From the IMG/VR virus record IMGVR_UViG_3300037076_000091, positions 1 through 30,565 of that record: 30,565 nt of DNA; one strand, given 5' to 3'. This DNA comes from a virus. The notes beneath the pieces are model-generated. The model made no database searches, had not been told where the DNA came from, and saw only the letters and a program-made list of their open reading frames with translations. Of the stretch, positions 23,047 through 29,394 are shown piece after piece (the first letter of the stretch is position 1; each line of letters begins with the position of its first letter). The translations under genes and the position numbers were made by a program.

Positions 23047-23850
23047 ATGAGCACAGTACCAATTCCAATTCGCCTTCAGCTCAGCACGGTTTCCGCCACG
23101 GCACCGATTGACGCCAACACCGGAAACCCGCCGGCCGCATGGCGCGGGCAGGCGCTCGCGGTGCAGGTCGGGATATTCGACGGCAGCGGAGTTGCGGTGG
23201 ATCTTTCCAGCCTCGCAAGCCTCACGGTGGCAATCCAGACGGACGTCAATGCACTGACTCCGCTGGCCACGGTCACAACGACAGCCATCGGGAACGCCCT
23301 CACTATGGCCGATTGGCTGGCAGGACTGGCCCAGCAGGCGGAATGCGACTTCACGGCTGCCCAGATGGACCAGAGCCTTGGCGGTGCGGCCTACGCGAGC
23401 CTATGGGTCGTGGTCACTGGCATTACGACCTCCGGCGCTCAGATCATCTACGGGGCCGGGGCTTTCACTCTCGCCCTCGCATCGAACAGCGTTCCATTCC
23501 CGCCGCCAGCCGGCCTCGTGTCCTACCACTCACAGACCAACACCACGGGCAATTCCACTGTCAGTCCGACGAGTCAGCTGCACACTGAGAAGCTGACAAC
23601 CGCGGGCGCCGCACGAACAAGCGCGGTAATCATGGCTACCGCTGGCATTTCAGCCGGTGCGCGCGTAACGCTGGCCTTAGCCGGCCTCAACGTCATCTCC
23701 GGGATCGTCCTGAACTTCTACAGCGGAAGCACGTCCGGTCCGCTCCTTTTCAGCTACACTACAACTGGCATAACGTCCGCTGGCGTGGCCGAGTTCTTCT
23801 TTGACGGCACTCAGTGGCAATTCCTGTTCGACAAAATCCCTTCACTTTGA
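23047..23850 (+). CDS. putative tail/fibre structural protein
   Basis: A 267-residue beta-rich protein with no membrane segment. Residues about 30-130 read WRGQALAVQVGIFDGSGVAV and LTVAIQTDVNAL, an Ig-like or BppU-like arrangement found in proteins that attach fibres to baseplates. A short Pro-rich hinge (PFPPPAGLVSYH) is followed by a second beta domain ending in GVAEFFFDGTQWQFLFD. Flanking fibre genes support a virion role; no named family is certain. Confidence 0.65.
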   Translation: MSTVPIPIRLQLSTVSATAPIDANTGNPPAAWRGQALAVQVGIFDGSGVAVDLSSLASLTVAIQTDVNALTPLATVTTTAIGNALTMADWLAGLAQQAECDFTAAQMDQSLGGAAYASLWVVVTGITTSGAQIIYGAGAFTLALASNSVPFPPPAGLVSYHSQTNTTGNSTVSPTSQLHTEKLTTAGAARTSAVIMATAGISAGARVTLALAGLNVISGIVLNFYSGSTSGPLLFSYTTTGITSAGVAEFFFDGTQWQFLFDKIPSL

Positions 23851-23885
23851 TAGCTCGATAACGTCCTTGAGCAAATAATCCAATC

Positions 23886-25529
23886 ATGAAAAGACTTCTC
23901 GCTGTTCTCGCGCTTCTCCTTCCGTCAGTCGTTCTCGGCACGTCTCCGACGCCCGGCGGTTCGCTGGGAGTGGCAGTCAGCTCCAACGGGGCGCACCAAT
24001 TTCTTCAGGTCGATTCTCTGAACAACCTGATCCCATCGATTTTAGCGGTCGGATACGGATTTGCCAGCCCGATTCCTGCCCCGGCTGGAAGCGTGGCGAT
24101 CGCGGTTGATCCCAGCGGCCATTACCAGTTCCTTCAGGTGGACTCGACGGGTGCGCTGATCACGAACGTTACGAATAACTCCCCCGTCCTCGCCTCCCTT
24201 GCCTCGCCGGCACCGAGCGCGGGGGCAACGGCGGTTGGCGACACCGGGGCCAATGCCGGCAAGTGGGTTGTCGGAACAACAAACTCCCCTATCATCGCAA
24301 GTGCCGTGATCGGGCAAACAGGTTTAATCGGCATTCCTAACCTATTAACAATAGGTCGAAATATAGTTAATCCCGCAAGTAACGACAATTGCGCGTATAT
24401 TTTGTGTTGGCCTAGTTTCACAACTCCGGGGACATTAACTGTCAACACGTTCGCCACTAGAACGGAAAATCGAGTAATTATCGCGACAGGCACACAACTG
24501 GGTCCGTTCGCGTCTTTACCGGGGGCACAATCCGGCGAATCCAACGCTGTATGGAGCGTAGCTCTACGGAACTATAACGGCGCGGCTGACGACGACGGCG
24601 GAAAGCTCACCAACCAATATGCTTTTCGCGGAGAATATGGACATTTCAGCTCTAACGCCGCCGCCACTCCGCAAACGTTAAACTCCGTTGGACTTTTCTT
24701 GCGACCGTTTTGCTATACGGGAACTATCACAAACCTATATGATCTCTACATAGCGAACGATAGGGAGCCGTTTGCGGGAACCGTGACAAACCACTACGGG
24801 TTTTACTCTCCAAGCACGACCGCCCAGCACTACATGGCAGGGAATTTGTTTCTTGGCCTGACCCCCGCGACTTCCGCGTGGAAACTAAGCGTGCTCGGGG
24901 AAACGATGTTTGGCAACACCGCAGCCAACGCATTTTACACTCAGGGGTCATCGATCAATGGACAGTATGGAACCAATGCGAACGGCTCGATGTGGCTGAA
25001 TTTCGCTGGCTACAATGGTGGAACTACCCAGTTTCGAGACACCAAGATTGGAGACGGTAAGAATGCCGCTGTAGTAACCTGCACCGGGAGCACTAAGGGA
25101 GTGGCTTTCGCGGGGGCGATAACTACTACGGGTATCACCATGGGCAGCGGCACGGGCACCGTTACCGCAGCAAGCGGGGTGTTCTCAGTCACGTCCGATA
25201 AGCGGGCAAAGAATCCTCATGGGGATTTCACCACTGGCCTCGATGCGATCCGTCAGCTTCACCCCGTCACTTACGATTTCAAAGCTGACCCGAAGCACCT
25301 TACTCGCGCAGGATTCTACACGCAGGACGTTGAGCCGCTGATTCCCAATGCCGTGTTCCACGACTCCCCGGACGGAATGGCGAGTCTTGATGACCGCCCG
25401 ATTCTCGCAGCTATCGTAAACGCCGTTAAGGAACTGGACCAGCGATCACAAGCCGACTGGTTCGCCCGTGGACTGGCCGGACTAGCGCTCGCCATGGCAA
25501 CCGCAGCCTACTTCAGGAAACGCTCATGA
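23886..25529 (+). CDS. S74-type tail fibre with signal peptide and C-terminal membrane segment
   Basis: The 547-residue protein starts with a clear signal peptide (MKRLLAVLALLLPSVVLG). Two similar units follow, GSLGVAVSSNGAHQFLQVDS and GSVAIAVDPSGHYQFLQVDS (within about 24-95), then a long variable beta region. The C-terminus is a peptidase S74 intramolecular chaperone: SDKRAK at 437-442 with the Ser/Lys dyad S437 and K442, then GLDAIRQLHPVTYDF, GFYTQDV and AIVNAVKEL. It ends with a hydrophobic helix (about 525-541) and RKRS. Signal peptide and C-terminal anchor are unusual for a fibre. Part of the middle (about 24330-24800) is less GC-rich, suggesting mosaic origin. Confidence 0.8.
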   Translation: MKRLLAVLALLLPSVVLGTSPTPGGSLGVAVSSNGAHQFLQVDSLNNLIPSILAVGYGFASPIPAPAGSVAIAVDPSGHYQFLQVDSTGALITNVTNNSPVLASLASPAPSAGATAVGDTGANAGKWVVGTTNSPIIASAVIGQTGLIGIPNLLTIGRNIVNPASNDNCAYILCWPSFTTPGTLTVNTFATRTENRVIIATGTQLGPFASLPGAQSGESNAVWSVALRNYNGAADDDGGKLTNQYAFRGEYGHFSSNAAATPQTLNSVGLFLRPFCYTGTITNLYDLYIANDREPFAGTVTNHYGFYSPSTTAQHYMAGNLFLGLTPATSAWKLSVLGETMFGNTAANAFYTQGSSINGQYGTNANGSMWLNFAGYNGGTTQFRDTKIGDGKNAAVVTCTGSTKGVAFAGAITTTGITMGSGTGTVTAASGVFSVTSDKRAKNPHGDFTTGLDAIRQLHPVTYDFKADPKHLTRAGFYTQDVEPLIPNAVFHDSPDGMASLDDRPILAAIVNAVKELDQRSQADWFARGLAGLALAMATAAYFRKRS

Positions 25530-25612
25530 TCCGCTTCACCCTCGCCGACGCAGCCTGTTTACTCGCCTGTCTCGCGATTACAGCGCTGCTGGCGGCGACT
25601 ACCACTTTATGA
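25526..25612 (+). CDS. 28-residue single-span membrane peptide
   Basis: ATG 25526 overlaps the fibre stop as ATGA, and the TGA at 25610 overlaps the next start as ATGA, exactly as at the other coupled junctions. The product is a short N-terminus (MIRFTLADAA) followed by one hydrophobic helix and three Thr. It fills what would otherwise be a 79-bp gap. It may be a lysis regulator or small holin-type peptide; this is inference from location and hydrophobicity. Confidence 0.55.
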   Translation: MIRFTLADAACLLACLAITALLAATTTL

Positions 25613-25878
25613 GCGATCCAACACCGACACCGCAGCCGACCGGGTTCATCCGCCAGCTTTGCGAGGATGGCAACGGCGCGTATTCCACCATGCGGGCATT
25701 GACGCTGCTCAACGGCGCCATCTCCCTTCCGATCATCGGAGCTCTGTGGATCTGGGCAGCAATCGACGCCTCACGGCTTCCCGTGGCACAATCAGCAACG
25801 CTCGCGCTCGGCACACAGTTGGCTTCCATGCTCACGGCAAAGATCGTCCAGAATAACCAGGAGAACAAACAGCAATGA
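25609..25878 (+). CDS. small two-span membrane protein, holin candidate
   Basis: The 89-residue protein has a polar N-terminus with LCEDGNGAYSTMRALTLLNG, seen in a class of small phage membrane proteins, then a hydrophobic span (about 37-53, ISLPIIGALWIWAAI). A second, weaker span (about 62-79) and a Gln/Asn/Lys tail follow. It is coupled on both sides by ATGA overlaps and precedes a 3TM holin. Candidate holin or antiholin. Confidence 0.65.
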   Translation: MSDPTPTPQPTGFIRQLCEDGNGAYSTMRALTLLNGAISLPIIGALWIWAAIDASRLPVAQSATLALGTQLASMLTAKIVQNNQENKQQ

Positions 25879-26363
25879 ACTTCCTCGACATCCTATCCCC
25901 GCTCATCAAGCCGATCTTGGACGACATTGTTTCGTTCATCCCGAACCCAGAGGAGAAGCAGAAAGCCCGGCTTGCCGCTGAAGCTGCTCTTCAGGCTCAG
26001 TCGGCCGCGCTGCAAGCTGCCGCCATCCAAGCCTCCCAAAGCCAGCTCGATATTGACAAGGCCGAAGCTGCGTCGCCTTCGCTGTTCGTCGCCGGCTGGC
26101 GCCCGGCTGTCGGCTGGGTTTGCGTATTCGGCCTCGCATGGCAGTTTGTCCTTCAGCCGTTCATCCAATACGGGCTAAACATTTACTCGACCTACTCACT
26201 GCACGCCATCCCGCCGCTTCCTGCGCTCGATACAGGCCAGCTCATCGCCCTGCTCATGTCCATGCTTGGACTTGGGACTATGCGCACCTTTGAGGCCACT
26301 CAAGGCGTTGCCCGCGACAATCTCACAAGTCCGCGTCCTCAACCTCAAACACCTGCCCAATGA
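25875..26363 (+). CDS. holin, 3TM family
   Basis: This 162-residue protein fits the Holin_3TMs family: an amphipathic N-terminus, an Ala/Gln-rich helix (about 35-60), then the signature AEAASPSLFVAGWRPAVGW with VCVFGLAWQFVLQPF as a membrane span. A second span near IALLMSMLGLGTMRT and a polar tail follow. It would form the pore that releases the lysis enzyme. No endolysin gene is recognisable next to it. Confidence 0.8.
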   Translation: MNFLDILSPLIKPILDDIVSFIPNPEEKQKARLAAEAALQAQSAALQAAAIQASQSQLDIDKAEAASPSLFVAGWRPAVGWVCVFGLAWQFVLQPFIQYGLNIYSTYSLHAIPPLPALDTGQLIALLMSMLGLGTMRTFEATQGVARDNLTSPRPQPQTPAQ

Positions 26364-26575
26364 CCACCGCAATTCTCATCTCATTCTGCGCCGGCTTCGT
26401 CGCCTGCTGGATCTGGAAAACCGTCGTCATCCTGGAACTTCAAGACCTGAAGGCAAAAGCTGAGGCCGACCTGAAGAGCCTACAGTCCCGGATCTTCAGC
26501 ACGGCTCAAGCTGCCGTGAAAACCGACGTTGCAGCGGTCAAGGCTGACGTCGCCAAGGTCGAATCCAAACTGTAA
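26360..26575 (+). CDS. membrane-anchored coiled-coil protein, spanin-like
   Basis: A 71-residue protein with one N-terminal span (about 3-24, including FCAGFVACWIWKTVVIL), then a charged helix with repeated A-V-K-x-D-V units (AAVKTDVAAVKADVAKV). A type II membrane anchor with a helical rod resembles an inner-membrane spanin, but is short. It starts in an ATGA overlap with the holin gene. Function is inferred from neighbourhood. Confidence 0.6.
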   Translation: MTTAILISFCAGFVACWIWKTVVILELQDLKAKAEADLKSLQSRIFSTAQAAVKTDVAAVKADVAKVESKL

Positions 26576-26583
26576 CCCTTACC

Positions 26584-26829
26584 ATGCACTACAGAAACGG
26601 AAGAGAAGCAAAGAACGCCGACGTAATTGTCAGCCTCGGAACCAATGGAGTCGTACAGGCAGTCGGTGTCCTTTATGGTGCGACACCGGGCAATGACTAC
26701 TGCAACGGCAGCATCGCTCCAATCCAGTCAATGACGCAAGGAGCCTGCATGTGCGACTGTCTCCACGTCGATGATGTTGCCGCGATTCTGGCCGAGAAGG
26801 GATTGGATAATCGCCCCGCTGGAAAGTAA
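26584..26829 (+). CDS. small Cys-rich protein, intact paralogue of 27484 ORF
   Basis: The 81-residue product begins MHYRNGREAKNADVIVSLG, a small-barrel-like start seen in uncharacterised phage proteins. It has CNG near the middle and a Cys cluster CMCDCLHVDD at 55-64. It is a paralogue of the ORF at 27484, which has TGA in place of the codon for C57. The first 34 nucleotides of the two genes are identical and the rest has diverged. No known function; the Cys cluster could bind metal or be redox active. Confidence 0.75.
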   Translation: MHYRNGREAKNADVIVSLGTNGVVQAVGVLYGATPGNDYCNGSIAPIQSMTQGACMCDCLHVDDVAAILAEKGLDNRPAGK

Positions 26830-26870
26830 CCCCTGCCGACAGACCGCCAGTGGACCTACTGGACACAATT

Positions 26871-27170
26871 ATGACCGCAAAAAACGATCACGAGACCGCC
26901 AAGAGTGACCACGAAAATGCGCAGAATACGCGGAACCGTTCTTCCGGTCTGCACACCATTCTCCTGGTCGTCACCATAGGAGTCATTGGGTGGGTTGGAA
27001 CGACGGTCCAAAACCTGACGACTTCAATGGCCCGCATGGAGGTCGGACTGTCGACTCACATTTCCAGCGGCGACAAGGACACCATGGAAATGAAGCATGA
27101 CATCCTTGATCTCCGAATGCGCGTTGACGCATTGGAGATCAAGGTCGCTCAGTTTGTACGGGCTCCGTGA
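26871..27170 (+). CDS. single-span membrane protein with C-terminal coiled coil
   Basis: From ATG 26871 the product has 99 residues: a polar N-terminus, a span (TILLVVTIGVIGWVGTTV), and a heptad-like C-terminus (MEMKHDILDLRMRVDALEIK). GTG 26850 is an in-frame alternative giving 106 residues. The shape again resembles an i-spanin or holin accessory protein. It ends in a GTGA overlap with a short basic ORF. Confidence 0.6.
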   Translation: MTAKNDHETAKSDHENAQNTRNRSSGLHTILLVVTIGVIGWVGTTVQNLTTSMARMEVGLSTHISSGDKDTMEMKHDILDLRMRVDALEIKVAQFVRAP

Positions 27171-27319
27171 AAGACCCCGACTTCAGGCGATGGATGAAGC
27201 GGCTGCGGGCAAAAGCCGTCTCCGACTGCGCCAAGATTTCCGCGATGGCGAGGACCGCCCAAAAACCAAAGCACGCAGGGAACGCCGGTGGATTCTCAGC
27301 GCGTCACGCAGGCGCTTAA
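27167..27319 (+). CDS. short basic ORF in GTGA overlap
   Basis: GTG 27167 overlaps the previous stop as GTGA. The 50-codon product is basic (VKDPDFRRWMKRLRAKAVSD at the start) and ends GFSARHAGA. There is no recognised domain. The overlap geometry is the main support. An 82-codon minus-strand frame (27183-27431) overlaps it but looks like a shadow. Confidence 0.4.
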   Translation: MKDPDFRRWMKRLRAKAVSDCAKISAMARTAQKPKHAGNAGGFSARHAGA

Positions 27320-27357
27320 ATGCCCCCCGCTCGACGGCGTTGCACATAGGATAAGGC

Positions 27358-27480
27358 GTGGCGGGAAGTGCGGACATGGCGAGCTTAACGGGGGTCCAGT
27401 CGATGCGCAGGCTGTGGTTCATTGGCGCCATCGTAGCGCAGACCGGGCTTGACGGGAATGGGGTGTTATACCTACCGTAA
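27358..27480 (+). CDS. possible 40-codon ORF between paralogues
   Basis: GTG 27358, with AAGG just upstream, opens a 40-codon frame with a short hydrophobic stretch (LWFIGAIVAQTG). It ends at TAA 27478, four bases before the TGA-containing paralogue. There is no overlap coupling and no known motif, so it may be chance. Otherwise 27320-27483 holds nothing recognisable. Confidence 0.2.
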   Translation: MAGSADMASLTGVQSMRRLWFIGAIVAQTGLDGNGVLYLP

Positions 27481-27483
27481 GAA

Positions 27484-27726
27484 ATGCACTACAGAAACGG
27501 AAGAGAAGCAAAGAACGGCGACATGATCGTCAGCTTGGACGGAGGTAAAGTCCACGCATTCGGAGTCCTGCACGGCGCGACTCCCGGCAACGATTATTGC
27601 AACGGAAACATCGCAATCATTCAGGACGCTCGAACGGGCGCATGTATGTGAGACTGCCTCCACGTCGATGACCTCGAGGCCCTTCTCGCCGAGAAGGGCC
27701 TCAATAAACGCCCTGTCGGTAAGTGA
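27484..27726 (+). pseudogene. paralogue of 26584 gene with in-frame TGA at a Cys position
   Basis: The reading frame from ATG 27484 to TGA 27724 has 80 codons with one internal TGA at codon 56 (27649-27651). The upstream paralogue reads CMCDCLH; this copy reads CM-TGA-DCLH. Frame and similarity continue through the TGA: 18 of the next 24 residues match, and 8 further codons differ only silently. Either it is a recent nonsense mutation, or the TGA is recoded, for example as selenocysteine. A 12-bp hairpin starts 24 bases after the TGA. The truncated product would have 55 residues. Labelled pseudogene as the conservative call. Confidence 0.6.
27676..27702 (+). other. perfect 12-bp hairpin after the in-frame TGA
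   Basis: GAGGCCCTTCTC and GAGAAGGGCCTC pair perfectly around a 3-base loop, GCC. The loop lies 36 bases after the TGA and its first base is G. There is no T-run on either strand, so it is not an intrinsic terminator. The paralogous segment of the gene at 26584 does not form this stem, although the encoded peptide is similar. It resembles the geometry of a bacterial SECIS element. Confidence 0.6.
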
Positions 27727-27727
27727 T

Positions 27728-27949
27728 TTATCGCTCCCGCTCTTGGAGTCCCCAGTCGATTTTCTGCCGGCCTCCATGGACACTGAATGAGCCAGACTTC
27801 GACGACCAGAATCCGCGCAGCGATTCGCGAGTAGCCTTTTTCGCCTTCGCGTCGGCAGAATAAAACGCGGTGCGGCATTCAGCCGAACAGAAATCATGTC
27901 GTCGGACATCCTCGAATGACTTCAAACACTTGACGCAGAAAAAGCGCAT
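27728..27949 (-). CDS. small zinc-finger-like protein
   Basis: A 73-residue protein starting MRFFCVKCLKSFEDVRRHDF followed by CSAECR. C5, C8, C21 and C25 give a CxxC-x12-CxxxC zinc-binding pattern. The C-terminal half is basic and Ser-rich. It is the last gene of the leftward block and converges on the TGA-containing ORF with a one-base gap. No Shine-Dalgarno is seen. Larger frames here (27472-27909 minus) are shadows of the plus-strand paralogue. Confidence 0.55.
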   Translation of the reverse strand: MRFFCVKCLKSFEDVRRHDFCSAECRTAFYSADAKAKKATRESLRGFWSSKSGSFSVHGGRQKIDWGLQERER

Positions 27950-27958
27950 GGTGTTTGT

Positions 27959-28153
27959 TTACCCGCTCGACGGGGTTTTGCGCTCGGGGGCGGGAGTGAG
28001 GGCGAGGGCTTCGTTGAAAACGACATCGCCATAGAAACTCAGCGTGATGCGCTTGGTGAATGGGTTTAGGAGTATTCGAATAAGTTTCCAGCGATTCCCC
28101 TTCAACCCAAAGCTCACTGCCGCTTTCATGTCCTGGTCGCGTGTCGTGATCAT
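27959..28153 (-). CDS. hypothetical small protein
   Basis: The 64-residue product (MITTRDQDMKAAVSFGLKGN at its start) has a central strand-like LIRILLNPFTKRITLSFYGD and a Pro/Lys/Ser tail. The open frame extends to 28228, but ATG 28153 overlaps the upstream gene's stop as ATGA, so I start there. No family is recognised. It belongs to the leftward operon. Confidence 0.6.
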   Translation of the reverse strand: MITTRDQDMKAAVSFGLKGNRWKLIRILLNPFTKRITLSFYGDVVFNEALALTPAPERKTPSSG

Positions 28154-28716
28154 TCCATACTCCCGGCGATAGCGGCGCGAATCTGTTCGCGTTCTTCTGG
28201 CTCGTATCCCTCCGGGCTGACCACGCACATTACTGCGTCCGCGATGACTTCCGTGGTGTCGTCAGGCCGGTTCTCTTTCGGCCATCCGCACTCTTCGCAC
28301 CAGTCTGTGCCATCGCGTTCCTGAATCACGTCTGCCCCGCATTGCGGGCATTTGGTCGGGCGTTCCTCATCCGACAGGGCCGTCGGGCGGGCGAGGTCGG
28401 CGTTCTCGGCCACAGCCTCTTTGCGTGCGGCCTCGCAAGCGGCGAGTTGGTCGGCTAGGGCGACGGCCGTCTCGCTGCAAATATACCCGCAGCCTTCGAC
28501 GCGCTTCAGGAGTTCGGCTGTAATGGCCGGATCATACGGGGTGGGTGTATTCATTTTGCGGTGCCAGTTGATTCCGTCGTAATTCTCGCGGAATTGTGGG
28601 GAGAAGCAGTTGCGGGGGCGGTCGCCTTTGCCGTTCACGCCGATATTTGTGGTTGTGATTCTTGAGCTTGTTTTTTCGGCTCTCGCTGATTGATGGTGGA
28701 TGACATGGTTTTTCAT
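28150..28716 (-). CDS. NGKGD-motif phage protein fused to a zinc ribbon
   Basis: The 188-residue frame has an N-terminal motif NGKGDRPRNCFSPQFRENYD (28-47) plus INW, which in many phages is a stand-alone small protein of unknown function. An Ala/Glu-rich helix follows. A zinc ribbon with C123, C126, C140 and C143 (KCPQCG and WCEECG) precedes an acidic C-terminus. M55 (28554) could start a separate zinc-ribbon protein. Either the two are fused here or two products are made from one frame. It overlaps the next leftward gene as ATGA. Confidence 0.65.
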   Translation of the reverse strand: MKNHVIHHQSARAEKTSSRITTTNIGVNGKGDRPRNCFSPQFRENYDGINWHRKMNTPTPYDPAITAELLKRVEGCGYICSETAVALADQLAACEAARKEAVAENADLARPTALSDEERPTKCPQCGADVIQERDGTDWCEECGWPKENRPDDTTEVIADAVMCVVSPEGYEPEEREQIRAAIAGSME

Positions 28717-28728
28717 AAGCGCGCGCGC

Positions 28729-28929
28729 TCATCGTGAGGTTGGTGTTTTCTGGTTGATGGAGGCCTCCAAAGAAGAGAGCGCTGCCTTTGCAATACAGCA
28801 CGGGCATTCGCCAGCCGCGTAGCTGTGCTGGGCGCAATAGTCTATCGCGGCGATTTTCTTGAGCGCGGCGGTTACCGGGTCGTCGGGAATCGCGTAGCGG
28901 AAATCTTCGTCGCCCATGTGGACAGGCAT
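28729..28929 (-). CDS. small Cys-rich hypothetical protein
   Basis: A 66-residue protein with a helical middle (DDPVTAALKKIAAIDYCAQH) and a CxxH/CxxC set (C32, H35, C42, C45 within YCAQHSYAAGECPCC) that could bind zinc. ATG 28929 or the internal ATG four codons later could be the start. It lies 12 bases before the NGKGD-motif gene. A 232-codon frame covering this and its neighbours (28532-29230) is Arg/Pro-rich and rejected as a shadow. Confidence 0.6.
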   Translation of the reverse strand: MPVHMGDEDFRYAIPDDPVTAALKKIAAIDYCAQHSYAAGECPCCIAKAALSSLEASINQKTPTSR

Positions 28930-29006
28930 TGCACCGCCACCATCTCGCCACGCCTTTTTGCGCCGAGACGCGGGCTGACCCGCGCACGATGATGAGAGCT
29001 TCTAGG

Positions 29007-29381
29007 TTATTCATGGGTGAAATCGGATGGATAGGCTTCGCTCCACGAATATGATGACCCGCCTTGAGTGATCCACTCGTGCCCCACATAGGTCTTGCCA
29101 TCGACCGCGACGTAGAGATGGGACACTTTGATCGTCTCATCCTCCTGATTGCATTCTGTCGGAATTGACCCGCTGATTTGTGCGGCTTGTCGCAAGACCT
29201 GTCGCATGTAATAGCTGACTTTGAATCCATAGCGCCGGAGTCGCTTGAGTGGTGGTCCGACCGGCGTGGCTTTCTTGCAACAGTCTAAGCAGAGCACGTC
29301 TTTGCATGGGTCTCCGCATTTCGTGCAGCCGAGCTTACCTAGCTGCTCATTTCTTGCTGTGATTGCAGTATTCTGTGTCAT
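29007..29381 (-). CDS. zinc-ribbon hypothetical protein
   Basis: The 124-residue product has an N-terminal Cys cluster, LGCTKCGDPCKDVLCLDCCK, with C19/C22 and C31/C34 as likely zinc ligands. A helical basic segment (PLKRLRRYGFKVSYYMRQVL) and a C-terminal beta part with SHLYVAVDGKTYVGHEWITQ follow. No specific family is recognised. It lies 13 bases downstream of the truncated PP-loop gene, in the same leftward operon. Confidence 0.65.
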   Translation of the reverse strand: MTQNTAITARNEQLGKLGCTKCGDPCKDVLCLDCCKKATPVGPPLKRLRRYGFKVSYYMRQVLRQAAQISGSIPTECNQEDETIKVSHLYVAVDGKTYVGHEWITQGGSSYSWSEAYPSDFTHE

Positions 29382-29394
29382 TTGTAATCTGGGG

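Larger units (their letters stand above)
26584..27726 (+). repeat. paralogous gene pair flanking two small genes
   Basis: The genes at 26584-26829 and 27484-27726 share their first 34 bases exactly, starting at the ATG, then diverge to roughly 60% protein identity. Sequences before the two ATGs are unrelated. The pair brackets a membrane-protein gene and a 50-codon ORF. Confidence 0.75.

Noticed and set aside
27183-27431. 82-codon minus-strand frame
   Set aside because: Lies between convergent blocks, Arg-rich C-terminus, no coupling or motif; a plus-strand GTGA-coupled ORF overlaps it.
27649-27651. Alternative genetic code in which TGA is sense
   Set aside because: TGA is the normal stop of many genes here (terL, portal, gpF-like, holin and others), so a global reassignment would fuse neighbouring genes.
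27676-27702. Bidirectional terminator between convergent operons
   Set aside because: Strong stem but no T-run on either strand, and it lies inside the paralogue's coding frame.
28532-29230. 232-codon minus-strand frame
   Set aside because: Spans three better-supported small genes and is Arg/Pro/Ser-rich; the short Cys-rich frames have more natural composition and spacing.
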